35,000 nt of DNA from Prorocentrum cordatum (Eukaryota > Sar > Dinophyceae > Prorocentrales > Prorocentraceae): assembly GCA_963575745.1 (NCBI GenBank), contig CAUYUJ010019115.1:568541-603540 (forward strand), read 5' to 3'. Positions 18,155 through 27,560 of this stretch are shown here, in pieces. The notes beneath the pieces are model-generated. The model was not told the DNA's origin. It saw only the letters and a list, made by a program, of their open reading frames with translations, and ran no database searches. Each line of letters begins with the position of its first letter. Position 1 is the stretch's first letter. Both the position numbers and the translations under genes were made by a program.

Positions 18155-19096
18155 ATGTCGCACCCAGTGTCGCGTTCAGCATCCCCTCGGCGGTGGTCTC
18201 GCTGTGACAAGTGCAAGAGGTGTGAGTGGAACGATCTGCTCAGCAAGCTGGACACCAAGTGCGTTCACTGTGCCCATGAGGTTAATATCTACAGACCCAA
18301 GGGCGGCAAGAAGCCGCGTGCAGCCTCCAAGGAGAGACGCGAGCGGCGGGTCACCTTCGCCGACTGGGTCGACGAGCCGCTGGGCAAGAACGAGCACACC
18401 AATATGCGGCCGTGGACACAACCAGATTCGGTTCGTGATCATCTCATGGAGGTGCTGAAGATTACCGAAGTCGAGGACCTCAATAAGTTCCTCAAGCAGA
18501 GGGTGCAGTTCCTTTCTGCGACTCAAGCGTCGGCAACGCCACCTTCGGCAGCAGCGGCGCTGACCAAGGCGGACTCCGCCTGGCGCGACGCCAATCACAG
18601 GCGCGACCAGGCCGTGGCCAACGTGCGGAAGCTTCGCTCCGCCTGGTCCGTGGCAGGGGGCAAGGAGGCTGCCGCGGCGGTCACTCCTGCCAAGGCAGAG
18701 ATCACCCGTGAAGGCGCGGTGGGATCACTCGCGCGGGCCGAGGGGGTTGCAGCGGCGCCCGAGGCCATGCCAGCGAACGTCAAAAAGTTTGAGCAGCTCT
18801 TCGAGCTGACGTGGGACGAATCCATCTTCCAGGACGTCGAGGGCCTGGGGGTGGAGGAGTCGGAGAAGAAGGAGCTGCGCACCATCCACGAGCAGCTCGC
18901 GACCACGCAGAAGGCCTTCACGACCAAGTCGTCGGAGGTGAAGGAGTGGCTCGCCAAGGCCGCCAAGGTGCGCGACGCCATCGACCCGCGCGCGGCCAAG
19001 AGGCGGCTGTCCAATGGCGGCGGCGCCCAGGCCACCGCGGCCGAGCCGCAGGCGGCTTCAGCCGGTGGCGGAGGCCGCTCTGAGGGCGCGGATTGA
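18155..19096 (+). CDS. LINE N-terminal/ORF1-like protein with a CxxC zinc finger
   Basis: 313 residues from an ATG in good context (accatgtcg). Residues 1-12 are Ser/Arg/Pro-rich. A four-Cys ribbon follows (CDKCKRCEW near residue 18 and CVHCAHEV near residue 36), then a basic linker. An Ala/Lys/Glu-rich segment (about 125-290) is probably coiled coil. This is the layout I associate with nucleic-acid-binding N-terminal regions of dinoflagellate LINE polyproteins. The ORF ends at TGA, but the same frame continues past it as an Ala/Glu-rich helix (AAASEATEAKIQAEAARLSA) to about 19230. The stop may therefore be a lesion in a longer polyprotein. It is the least damaged piece of the outer LINE. Confidence 0.7.
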   Translation: MSHPVSRSASPRRWSRCDKCKRCEWNDLLSKLDTKCVHCAHEVNIYRPKGGKKPRAASKERRERRVTFADWVDEPLGKNEHTNMRPWTQPDSVRDHLMEVLKITEVEDLNKFLKQRVQFLSATQASATPPSAAAALTKADSAWRDANHRRDQAVANVRKLRSAWSVAGGKEAAAAVTPAKAEITREGAVGSLARAEGVAAAPEAMPANVKKFEQLFELTWDESIFQDVEGLGVEESEKKELRTIHEQLATTQKAFTTKSSEVKEWLAKAAKVRDAIDPRAAKRRLSNGGGAQATAAEPQAASAGGGGRSEGAD

Positions 19097-19329
19097 GCCG
19101 CGGCGGCCAGCGAGGCGACGGAGGCCAAGATCCAGGCGGAGGCGGCGCGGCTGTCGGCGGCCAAGTTCGCGGCGGCCGAGGCGGCTGCGGAGGCGGCGGC
19201 CGCTGGCCAGGCGAGGGCGCAGGCGCGGGCTCAGAGGCCCATGCTAGGCCCAAGCCTGTCGGCGCTTGACGGGTTGCGCCTGGCCGCGGGCCCAGCGGCG
19301 AGACGGCCGACGGCCGGGCGCCAGTTCTG

Positions 19330-20080
19330 TCCCGGGAGAAGTTCGAGGTTGTCCAGGATGCCCGCAATATTCTCTCCTTCTTCTATGCCAGCGTCGTGGC
19401 CTTGAGAGATCAGGCGTGGACGTGCCTGAGTCACAACTGTGCTGATCATTCTATCTGGGGGTGCGTCGAGACTCGCCTGCCCGAGTCGAGCTTGCGCAAG
19501 AGGGGGCAGATGTCGCGTGGGCAGCACCGTCGTATGATTGCCGATCCTGCCCGCTCTACTGAACGCCATCGGTCGGCAGCTATGGTCGAGCGAGTCGCCG
19601 AGGGAGGCGAGGTCATCTTCGCCAAGGTGCACTTGCAAGTCACCAGCCTGGGTGACACCCAGGCCGAGGCCCTCGAGGCCCCTGGGTCTGCTGCAGTGGG
19701 CGGGCTCGTCGCGTCGGCCGTCCAGTGCGAGGGTTTCGCCTTCGTTCTGTTCCTGCTCGACGGGTTTTGCTTTATTGGCGCGTCGGGGCGCGGCCGTGCG
19801 CGGTGCCCGCGGCTGGGCGCTGTGCCGCGCATGTTGCATTGCAACTGCCATGGTTGGCGCTCGGGGCCGGAACACCACTCCGCGCGAGCTCGACGCGTCG
19901 GGCTTCATCCATGAGTACGTGGATGTATGCTGTTGCTTTCACCTGCGACGCGGGCGCTGACGACGCGCTGATTGACTATGCAGTCATGTCTGAGGCCATG
20001 GCTCCGTGCATCTCGGGGTGCCAGGCCGTGCTTGATGCGCCCTGGCGCCCTCGCGTTGGCGTCGTCGTCTCGGTCAAGTG
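19330..20080 (+). pseudogene. APE-type endonuclease of the outer LINE, decayed
   Basis: Frame-shifted pieces: FEVVQDARNILSFFYASVVA then HSIWGCVETRLPE (19440-19480), where E corresponds to the metal-binding Glu of the APE fold ('xxETH/R L'). EGGEVIFAKVHLQVTSLGDT follows, then, in another frame, DDALIDYAVMSEAM (about 19955-20000), matching the late 'IDYxxxS' segment. The final Asp-His is not evident. In live elements this domain nicks target DNA to prime reverse transcription. The domain is shifted relative to the upstream ORF and to its own C-terminal part, so it is inactive. Confidence 0.65.
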
Positions 20081-20225
20081 CAGTGGCGAACAGTTGGTTG
20101 CCCGACGTCTCGAGGCCCCGACGCGCCCGCCACGACCGAGTAGACCCCGAGCCTTGCCGCAGGAGGCCGCTGCCGCTGAGCGCCGATCGCGGTTTTGTTT
20201 TGTTTTGGTTTGTTTTGTTTTTGTT

Positions 20226-20244
20226 TTTTCTCCACCTCACAGAA
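20226..20244 (+). repeat. Target-site duplication, copy 1 (3' side of the inner LINE)
   Basis: ttttctccacctcacagaa matches ttttctccatctcacagag at 25493-25511 at 17 of 19 positions. It directly abuts the T10 run that is the inner LINE's poly(A) on the minus strand. The (tttt g)-rich DNA just before it (20190-20225) belongs to the pre-insertion site. Confidence 0.9.
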
Positions 20245-20254
20245 TTTTTTTTTT
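20245..20254 (-). other. Poly(A) tail of the inner LINE
   Basis: Ten T on the plus strand, read as A10 at the element's 3' end, preceded (minus strand) by a C8 run. Confidence 0.9.
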
Positions 20255-20334
20255 GGGGGGGGAACGGAGCCTCTAGGGTTCTCTTTCCTTAAAGAGGCGA
20301 AGGACCAAGGCGGTCGCCCCGCTGGGCGAGCAGT

Positions 20335-20739
20335 TCACTCTCCAAGGTAGCCTTGGCTCAAGTTCCCTGCTGGCGGAAGCACCCATCTGCCACGAGGCGT
20401 GCCGGGCACGCGGACGGGCAGCGCTTCCTGTCGAGGGGGCCGAGCTCGGGCCAACCATCTGGAGCTGAAGGCGCTCGAACCCCACAGTGCGGCAAGACGT
20501 GGGTGTCTCCTTGCCGTCGCTCGGAGCCGAGCTTCAAAAATCTCTGACGGACTAGCTTGGCGGGCGAGGCGACGGGCATTTAAAGTGGCAAGGAAGGCGT
20601 CGATGCAAGCAGCGCGTTTTAAAAGGGCTGACTGAGAATCAAAGAACAACAGCATACAGGAGGGAAACCAAGGAAACCTCACGGGGTCCGAATGAGCACA
20701 TATCCCATCATGTAACCATTTCCGAATCAGAGTCTCGAG
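20335..20739 (-). pseudogene. Inner LINE ORF2 C-terminal segment
   Basis: In frame with the 206-residue piece upstream apart from a single TAA directly after the CCHC motif. Reading on gives LETLIRKWLHDG, FPSCMLLFFDSQSALLKR, then IDAFLATLNARRLARQ and RLRATARRHPRL, ending in TGA at about 20335. This helical, basic tail is what I would expect at the end of this kind of LINE polyprotein. That one stop interrupts an otherwise intact frame, so it is probably a point mutation. Confidence 0.75.
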
Positions 20740-21366
20740 TTATGGGCACTGGCGATAATGGTGGATCGAATCCAAATCCGACATGTCAGAAGTATTGCAA
20801 CCAAACGCACATCCCATCGGGGCGGAGTGAAAGCGGGCAGATGTGCAAATAGAGCCGGTCAACATACGCAGCGGCGCGATCCCCAGGTACATGGAGGTGG
20901 TCTCGCATACCGCTCGGGTCGCCTTACACAAGCAGGAAATGTGTGAGGCAGAGGCCGCTGGGAATAATTTCCGAACTCTCCTCGACATCGTGCGTGAAAC
21001 TGGTTCGCCATCTCGAATGGCACGGAACTCGAGGTAGAGTTTCTGCTGAAGCCGAGGGGAGGAGGCGTTGAGCTGGATGGGGAGCCCGAGGAACCAGGAA
21101 CGCATTCGGCGAGCAAAGCCTAGGAAGCAAATACTATTCCATCCAACGTGCCAGCGATACGGGATATGTTCTAAATCCGTTCTGGCGTCTTCCAGCGACT
21201 CCAAGACCCCGAAGAGAAACCGAGATCTCAGAAGATATCGAATATGCGTTGCCCAAGAGACAGCCGTAAGGTCGACGAGCTCAGTGCGGAAGCCGAGATC
21301 CGTTAGATGAAAAGCGATGTTATACGATATGGCGTTGCGGGGGCCAGAGGTAAGACGCATGACAGC

Positions 21367-21368
<2 letters not shown>
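20740..21368 (-). pseudogene. Inner LINE ORF2 region after RT, with CCHC-type motif
   Basis: 206-residue minus-strand ORF (21360-20740) continuing the RT protein in a shifted frame. Near its end is C-AFG-C ... DSIHHYRQC, a Cys-Cys-His-Cys arrangement followed by P, typical of the zinc knuckle behind the RT in many LINEs and thought to bind template RNA. The frameshift against the RT coincides with the ATC/TA microsatellite at 21369-21419, so expansion of that repeat probably broke the frame. Confidence 0.8.
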
Positions 21369-21398
<30 letters not shown>

Positions 21399-23726
21399 AT
21401 ATATATTTATATATATATGGAGTAACCTGGGGCTAGGAGGATAAAGTTGGAGACGAAATAACAGTTTGGAGAGGCACATCACGCGGAACGCCACTGCACT
21501 CCGCGCCACACCTAGTCCTAGCTGGCGAGTTTGGCAAGTGCGCTCCAGAAATCCAGGAACCACCGACCCGATCGGAAAACCAAGGTAAACCGCCCAAGTC
21601 CCAATCTTGATTCCTCCGAAAGGGTTGCCGTAACTCGTGAGCACAGACGCGAGACGGGCGCTGTCCAGCGTGCCGCAAATGATCAGCACGCACCTCGAGA
21701 AATTGTGGCGCAGATTCGCAATCTGCTCAGGGTGCATGAGGAGCGTGACAAGTGGGCCAAGCTCAGTCAGCACATTCTTCAGACCGAACAGGAAATCGTC
21801 AGCATATGCGAGGGTAAGAGAGATGGCAGGAGTAGAATGGTGACGAACCCATCGGAGCAATGGGTCAACAGCAAGTACGAAGAGGTACATGGAGGCGGGG
21901 CACCCTTGTTTGACCCCGCTCTCGATCGGGATAGTCTGAAAACGCTGACCAGCAACGGTGACAATCGCGATTTTCTCAGCATACATAGCTTCAAAGAATC
22001 GTCGTATAGACCACGGGATGTTCATCTTCGAGAGGACAAAGAAAAGCCAGGATTGAGCGAGGCTAGGGAAGGCAGAGGCAAAGTCAGTCAAGAAGAGGGC
22101 TGCTTTCTGGTCATCTCTGAGGTGTCTTTCTAATCCCCACGCCTCCGCCTTCACTACGTTCTCAAGCATGTCCCTCCCACCAACGCACTTCTGCTCCCTC
22201 CCAATCATACCCTTCGTATTTGAAACAACAGGAAGAATGCACGCAGCCGCCAGCAATTTCACATCAGTGTTGCTCATGCTCAGCGGGCGCGTGCAGGCAG
22301 GCGAACGTAGCAACGGGAAACCGGCACGATCAGCGTCCTCGACGCCCTTCGGAAGAAACGCCAACAGGCTGCAACGCATATCCTCAGGTAGACCGTTGAA
22401 GTCATCTTGAAACAGTGTGAGGTAGCACGTGTAAAGTAGCCTTGAGGCCGAGGGTAGTTTCCAGACCGCGTAGGGGATCCCGTCAGGGCCAGGCATGCTG
22501 TGGGGCCTCTTGAGGAGCATCTTGTGCCATGAGATATAGTCGAGCTTCCATTCCTCGGGGAGGGGGTTCTCAAGCTTCTGGATGTGGGGGGCGATGTCGG
22601 TCCAGAGGCCCTCAGAGACACACGGCTTACTGAACGTGTTAGCCCAGAAGTCGCCCAAGACCTTCGCCGACTCTTCCAAAGTACGACACGGGTTCCCCGA
22701 CGCATCGGTCACCGCCCCGAGGACAGAGCGACGCCTAAATTTCCGCCAGAGTAGTTGCCTTCGTTCAAGCTTCGCCCTGAGAGCATGCCGTTGCGCCTCG
22801 TCGACCTCCGCCCGAGTGATTTCCTTCTCCTCCTCCTCCAAAACCTTCCGATATAAACAGTGAACATGTTGCGTCAACCCGTTCAGGCTGCGGCAATTGA
22901 GATCAGTATCGAAATGCACTCGGAGCCTCTCGTAAGCGGCCAGGGCGGAGCGGAGGCGGCGTTGATCAGGCAACAGAACGGCGCGAAGTGCAGACATCGC
23001 CCAAAAGTGGTGCCCCTGTAATGTACGGGCTTGCCGAGAGTGAACAGACTGCCTTGCCGCGCGACCAGCCTCAAAACAGAATTCTTTAGCAGTGGAGAGC
23101 TGCCTCCAAACATTCCAATCCTCGGGGATGTCCTGGAGGAGCTTATCGGCTTCCTGTCCAAACTCAGGCATGCCAGCAACCCAGGGAGGGATAACAGGAT
23201 GTTGGGGGTCAGGGGTGAACCTCTCGATCGTGGAACGTATCGGGATGTGGTCACTGGGCATGGTAGCACTTAACACTCCAACCGTAGGCGTAGTAATCGT
23301 CAAGTCCCTAAACAGAGCAGGCGCCAAAGACGTATAAATCCTGTCCAATCGAGCAGTTTGAGATACAGCACGTCCCCGAAGACCCCTGCGAGTGTCCTGG
23401 GACTGAAAAAGCTCCGTGGAGTGAGCAAGCAGCCTGGGAAACAGCCTGGAATGACGACAATCCCCAGGACGAAACCCGCTGCCATCTCCTGAAAATCCCC
23501 CCCCCCCCCCCTCCTCGAGAACCAAATTCCAATCGCCAAGTAGTACCGCGTGAGCGTGCCCATCGTCCCCTCCAGGAAGATGCCGAGAAACGTCGCGCTG
23601 CAAGCCATGAAGAACGCCAGAGAAGGTGGGGGAGGGGTCGGATGTGTTGGGCAGGTGGACATTGTATACAACCATCATACCAGGCGGACCCTTAAGCATG
23701 CTCGTGATGATCCTGCCCACTATCAA
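21303..23726 (-). pseudogene. Inner LINE APE endonuclease (C-terminal part) plus reverse transcriptase
   Basis: Largest real ORF in the window, 807 residues. Endonuclease: VVYNVHLPN (19-27), LLGDWN (62-67), RLDRIY (126-131) and PSDHIPI (157-163) with the catalytic Asp-His. RT: MPGPDGIPYAVW (411-422), TRPLSMSNTDVK (479-490), motif A FLTDFASAFPSL (545-556), motif B SGVKQGCPASMYLF (603-616), motif C YADD (641-644, at 21795-21806), then FGGIKIGTWAVYLGFPIG. Catalytic residues of both visible domains look intact. It nicks the target and copies the element's RNA in place. The first ~100 residues of the endonuclease lie upstream, cut off by the (GA)n expansion; the C-terminus is cut off by the ATC/TA repeat. 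Confidence 0.93.
21369..21419. repeat. (ATC)n plus (TA)n microsatellite inside the inner LINE
   Basis: About twelve atc triplets followed by alternating TA. It disrupts ORF2 between RT and the CCHC region. Confidence 0.95.
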
Positions 23727-23744
23727 TGTCTCGTGCTCAACCTC

Positions 23745-23749
<5 letters not shown>

Positions 23750-23823
<74 letters not shown>
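23750..23823. repeat. (GA)n microsatellite inside the inner LINE
   Basis: About 37 uninterrupted GA dinucleotides, lying inside the endonuclease domain. On the coding (minus) strand it reads as Ser-Leu repeats. Confidence 0.98.
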
Positions 23824-23826
<3 letters not shown>

Positions 23827-23849
23827 GGAACGAGAGAATGCCGTCACCA

Positions 23850-24010
23850 TTCCACCTTCACGAGTAGAGTCAGGGAACAACTGCTGGCAAACGAGTGGTC
23901 GGGTAGCTCACGCTCCAATTCAGCAATGTCTCCATTGTGACCAAGTGTCTCCTGTCCTGCGGTAATGTCGTGTGTGCTGCATAATTGTATGAATTTACGA
24001 TGGCGTTTCG
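23850..24010 (-). pseudogene. Inner LINE APE endonuclease, N-terminal fragment
   Basis: Minus-strand reading gives KFIQLCSTHDITAGQETLGH then a helical continuation (DIAELERELPDHSFASS) before a stop. The segment 'HDIxxxQET' is the early APE motif with the metal-binding Glu (QE). It is separated from the rest of the domain by the (GA)n tract and a stop codon. Confidence 0.7.
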
Positions 24011-24130
24011 GAGCCCTCCTCGACAGCGGCTTCGCAGAGGCAAAGAGAGCGTCAGTGTTCCAAGAGCAAAGGGAGAGAGAGGAGGGAGGGGGGAAGGGAA
24101 GGGGGGCGGACGGGGGGGGGGAGCAAGCAC

Positions 24131-24591
24131 CTCACTGTGGGCGCGGTCAGCCTCAACGCGGAAAAGGGGCGGCGGACCTGGACTGCCGCCGCTGCTTGCA
24201 CCGACTCAAGAATGGGCGCAATCTCAAATTCCACAAAGATGTCGCGATCACATTCGCAGGTCACATGACCTTCTGAGTCTACGGCCAGCTTCACTGCTGG
24301 GGCAGGATCCTGGGGGCGGCGCATGATGTATACCGTTCCACCCAGGCCCGTGCTTCCCACAGAGAGACCTTTCGGTGCCAACGCCTGGGTGAGAAGTGCC
24401 CAAACTCTGCCCAGCGAGAGGAAGAGTTGCCTCGAATTAAGATCAAGGTCTCTGCGGAGACGGAGCTTGAAGGGGGCGGTGGGATTGAGGGGATCTGCGG
24501 TGGACCATTCTCCACCTGAACGAGAAAAGTTGCCTAAGAATGAGCTCGCCGCACTCGCATTCTCGAATGAAAGGGAAACCTTCTCCGACAA
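24131..24591 (-). pseudogene. Inner LINE middle region (RRM-like), frameshifted from N-terminus
   Basis: Minus-strand ORF beginning SEKVSLSFENASAASSFLGN, then RLRRDLDLNSRQLFLSLGR, GTVYIMRR and FVEFEIAPILESVQAAA. The preceding frame ends with CKLVLLGFPRPLL, and the two together look like an RNA-recognition-like beta-alpha fold of the sort I recall in this LINE group. The frame change lies near 24600-24650. A purine-rich stretch (24065-24122) then separates it from the endonuclease. Confidence 0.6.
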
Positions 24592-24601
24592 ATCAAACGC
24601 C

Positions 24602-25327
24602 CTAACGATGATGCCCGAGCGAGACTGAGCAGGGGCGAAAGCAGCACGGCACCGCAGCGAGCAGCAGCGGTCGCGGGAAGCCTAGCAGCACGAGCTTGCA
24701 GGCATCGTTCTGTTGGGTCTCACTGTTGCCCCTGCTGTCTGGGCGGGTGACTGCTCCCCGCCTGGAGCCCTGCGGAGGCGGCCCTGCTGCCGCCTGCGAG
24801 CTCGCAAATTCCTCGATCCTCTTGGAGGCAGCCGCCTGGGCGCTCTGGAGCTCCAGCAGCTGGTTCGAGATCTGGTCGCACTTGTGGTCGAGGTGGGCGG
24901 TGGCGGAAGAGACGACTTCGCCAGAGCCTGTGTCCATGAACTGGTGACTGGCTGCGAACTCCGAACGCAGGGCCTCGATCTTAGCATCTTGCTCTCGGCC
25001 CGCCTGAAGGGGCTGACGCTGTAGATCTTCATGACGACGGCAAACGTCCTGGCCTAAGAGGGTGACCTGGTCTGCAAGTAGTCCACAGCGGTTGAGGCTG
25101 CCCTGAACCGACGCACGCAAGTCTTGGACATCCTCATGATTCTGGAGTAGCATCTGGTGCATGCTAGCCAGGGAACCACCGATGGTTTCTAATTGTTTTG
25201 CGATGTGGCCTTCTTTCTCCTCAGGATCCCATCTCGAACGAGCCTCCGGTGTCCTGCTGGCGGAGCGACGGGAAGGACTCGACGACGATGACCTCCTGCG
25301 ACTCCCGCGGCGCGACTTTCCCCCCAT
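24602..25327 (-). CDS. Inner LINE N-terminal protein, SR-rich with coiled coil
   Basis: Start chosen at the ATG at 25327 (MGGKSRRGSRRRSSSSSPSR). The computed frame also opens one codon upstream at a GTG. Residues 1-40 are Arg/Ser-rich. Residues ~45-185 are a heptad-like helix (KQLETIGGSLASMHQML; DQISNQLLELQSAQAAASKR), probably coiled coil for oligomerisation. Near the end, ACKLVLLGFPRPLL starts the RRM-like fold, which continues in another frame. The 5' leader between the spliced leader and this ATG is about 140 nt. Confidence 0.7.
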   Translation of the reverse strand: MGGKSRRGSRRRSSSSSPSRRSASRTPEARSRWDPEEKEGHIAKQLETIGGSLASMHQMLLQNHEDVQDLRASVQGSLNRCGLLADQVTLLGQDVCRRHEDLQRQPLQAGREQDAKIEALRSEFAASHQFMDTGSGEVVSSATAHLDHKCDQISNQLLELQSAQAAASKRIEEFASSQAAAGPPPQGSRRGAVTRPDSRGNSETQQNDACKLVLLGFPRPLLLAAVPCCFRPCSVSLGHHR

Positions 25328-25469
25328 CACGGCCGAGGAAATGGTTCGCGCACTAAGTCACCGCGTGCTTTGGCGCACGACTGGAAAATATTGTGAGGCC
25401 TAACCTCAGGACGCTCGGGCCAACCCCTTGGCAGCGTCCAAGCTCGAAGCGCCGGGGCAACGTTTCGAA

Positions 25470-25492
25470 CTTGAGCCAAAAATGGCTGCGGA
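25470..25492 (-). other. Dinoflagellate spliced-leader (DinoSL) relic at the 5' end of the inner LINE
   Basis: The minus strand from 25492 reads TCC then GCAGCCATTTTTGGCTCAAG. The known DinoSL is D-CCGTAGCCATTTTGGCTCAAG (D = A, G or T). The match is full length with one substitution (T to C) and one extra T in the T-run. It is the very first sequence of the element, abutting the target-site duplication, so the mobilised RNA was a trans-spliced mRNA. Confidence 0.93.
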
Positions 25493-25511
25493 TTTTCTCC
25501 ATCTCACAGAG
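25493..25511 (+). repeat. Target-site duplication, copy 2 (5' side of the inner LINE)
   Basis: ttttctccatctcacagag, partner of 20226-20244. Confidence 0.9.
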
Positions 25512-26200
25512 TTGTTCAGTGATTGTATCGTTCAGGATTAAGTTGAAGAGGTCGACGCTGAGGTTCCTTCAGATGTTGAGTCGGTAATTGATGAGTGGCC
25601 TGAGGGTGGGGGGTCCATGAATCCACGAGTCGTGTCTCTGTGCGCGTGCTGCCCCTGTGCGTTCGACTGCTGGTGACCCCAGCAGGGCTCGGGGAGGCAC
25701 TGACAAACATGATGAGCCGTCGTTGCGGTCTCAGCGTCGCGAGTTTGACTTCTAGGATCTAACTCGCCTGTCCGCCGCAGTTGGCCAATGAGCTCCCCCC
25801 TGCGATCGCGCGCCCTGCCGGCTCGAGGGGGCGACCCTGGATGATCCTTCTCTCGGCGTCGAGCCTGAGTTCTATGTGTCTCAGGTTGGCGTGCCAATCG
25901 GTCATCCATTTGCTTTCGGCAGTGTGCGGAAGAAGAAATGCATCCTTTGCTTCTGTCATCTGTAGCATCTTGGCTCAAACCCAAGCCAGTCCCTCCCATC
26001 AATTCTTGATGCTCTACATGGTCCGGCGCGTTGAGACATCCATTCTTGGCCGCCGCGGCATCGAGGGGCAAGGCGGCCCCGGTCGAGGCGCAGGCTGCAA
26101 GTTCGCGGCCGAGGAGGTCTGCCAGTCCTCCAAAACACGGCAGGCCTCCATGCGCGATCAGGTGCGTGCTGGGGGAAGCGAGCGGCGGCGTCTCTGTGGG
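25512..26200 (+). pseudogene. Outer LINE linker between endonuclease and RT
   Basis: Plus-strand remnants only: ELFSDCIVQD then, after a stop, VEEVDAEVPSDVESVIDEWP. No domain recognised. Its length (~690 bp) is reasonable for the APE-RT connector, and its place follows from the nested-insertion model. A weak spliced-leader-like match lies at 25960-25980 on the plus strand. Confidence 0.45.
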
Positions 26201-27560
26201 CGCAGGCGCTCAAGCGTCGGCAGCGGCAGAATGGGGAGCAGGAGCTGGCCAACGTTCAACGCATTTGTCGTCGGCTTGTGCGCGATCGGCCTGGTGGTGT
26301 GCATCGCCTCCATCTGCCTGTTCGGAGCGCCAGTGACGAGGAATGGGCCGCGGTGGTGGAGCAGGCTTCTGTTGCGGGGCGGCTCCATCGCAACATGAGG
26401 GAGGGGCCTCCGCCAGCGCTGCAGCTGCATGAGGGCTCGAGCGTCGTGGTGCATCCCGGGGATTCGAGGCGGCGCGCATGGCGGCCGAGCTGGGGCCGAT
26501 GGGGCCCATCGCCGAGCGGGGCACTTGGCGCGCAGCTCACGCCATGAAGGCCAGCGCTGGCCTTGGCGCGCGTCGGATGGCGCCGATCGACGTGGAGCGG
26601 CTGCCGTCGGACGCGCTCGAGGAGCTGGCCGAGCTGCTCAACTCGGCCGGGCGGGCACTGGCGTGGCCGCGCCGGGCGCGGCCCATCGTCGGCGAGCTTC
26701 TTCCGAAAAAGCTGAGCGGTGATCGCGCTATCAGTCTGGCGTTCTCCTCGGGGCGGATGTGGTCGCTCGTCGGGGAGGAGTCGGTCAGGCAGTGGTGCAA
26801 CCTTGTGGGGTCTGAGGTGGGCACTGCTATTGCTGGTGACGCTTCCCTCGGGGGGGCGTTCCATCGGGCGCTGCAGAAGGAATTTGCAGGGGCCTTGGGG
26901 GCTCCTCGTGGGAACGGGTCGGTGGATGTGAAAGGAGTATGACGATTCTGAATGGGACATCTCGGTTGATGTTGCATTGGAGCTTGAATTTCCGCCAATA
27001 GTTTGAAATCTTGAACTGTGCCAGTGTGTGGTCCCCTGTGCTGTTGAACAAATGGGAGCCGTGAGTGGGCCCTCTCTGGCTATTTGCAGCAGTCTCCAAC
27101 TCTGGAACGCGATGTGTAAAGTGCTTGACTCATCGTGCCATGGCCGAGGTCAGTGGATCCCATCAGCGAGTTTCTCATCGATTGTGGATCGACGATCCAT
27201 CGCAAAATTTAGCTGCTTCCAAACAGTGTGTTGTGGGGTCTTTATCTCGGTGTTTAGCGGATGCTGCAGACGAGCTAAAGAAGGTGAAATTCCAGAGAGC
27301 TCCGAAGTCGTGTGTCGCATGTCCTCATCGTGGCGGTGCAAGGGAGATCGTTCGGCGGATGAGGAAGCGTGGCTACGCGGCGCATGCGCAGCTGCGGGCT
27401 GGCTTTCTGGGCATCGACCTGGGAGGCGGGGGGCGCGCGGCGACGGGGGCGAGGGCCGAGCGGGGGTTCGAAGCTCGAGCGGCTCGGCGCCCGGGCTGCG
27501 GGGGTGCGCGGGCAGGCAGTTCGCGGCGCGCGCGGGCTGAGGCCGCAGGAGCGTCGGCGG
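26200..27560 (+). pseudogene. Reverse transcriptase of the outer LINE, decayed
   Basis: Plus-strand pieces: RLPSDALEELAELLNSAGRA, then PIVGELLPKKLSGDRAISLA and RMWSLVGEESVRQW in the 26478-26942 ORF. A frameshifted motif A region reads VDVKGV/YDDSEW (about 26923-26955), with the Asp context of 'D...FYD'. LWIDDPSQ (27184-27198) corresponds to motif C (xxDD). VVGSLSRCLADAADELKK and FLGIDLGGG follow. At least two frameshifts and several stops are present. By motif style it differs from the inner and third LINEs and is the lineage that carries RNase H. Confidence 0.75.

Larger units (their letters stand above)
20245..25492 (-). mobile_element. Inner LINE (APE-RT, CCHC C-terminus), full length, with 5' spliced leader and poly(A)
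   Basis: 5248 bp on the minus strand. The 5' end is the first base of a DinoSL copy at 25492; the 3' end is A10 at 20254-20245. A 19-bp duplication with two mismatches flanks it precisely. Contents in order: 5' leader, SR-rich/coiled-coil N-terminus, RRM-like middle, APE endonuclease, RT, CCHC motif and C-terminal helix. Coding is broken by frameshifts, one clean in-frame TAA near 20740 and two microsatellites ((GA)n at 23750-23823; (ATC)n/(TA)n at 21369-21419). The TSD divergence suggests it is old, but younger than the LINE it interrupts. Confidence 0.92.

Noticed and set aside
20346-20361. Spliced-leader-like gtagccttggctcaag on the plus strand
   Set aside because: Lacks four internal bases of the leader and lies within the antisense of the inner LINE's coding end, where no transcript start is expected; probably coincidence.
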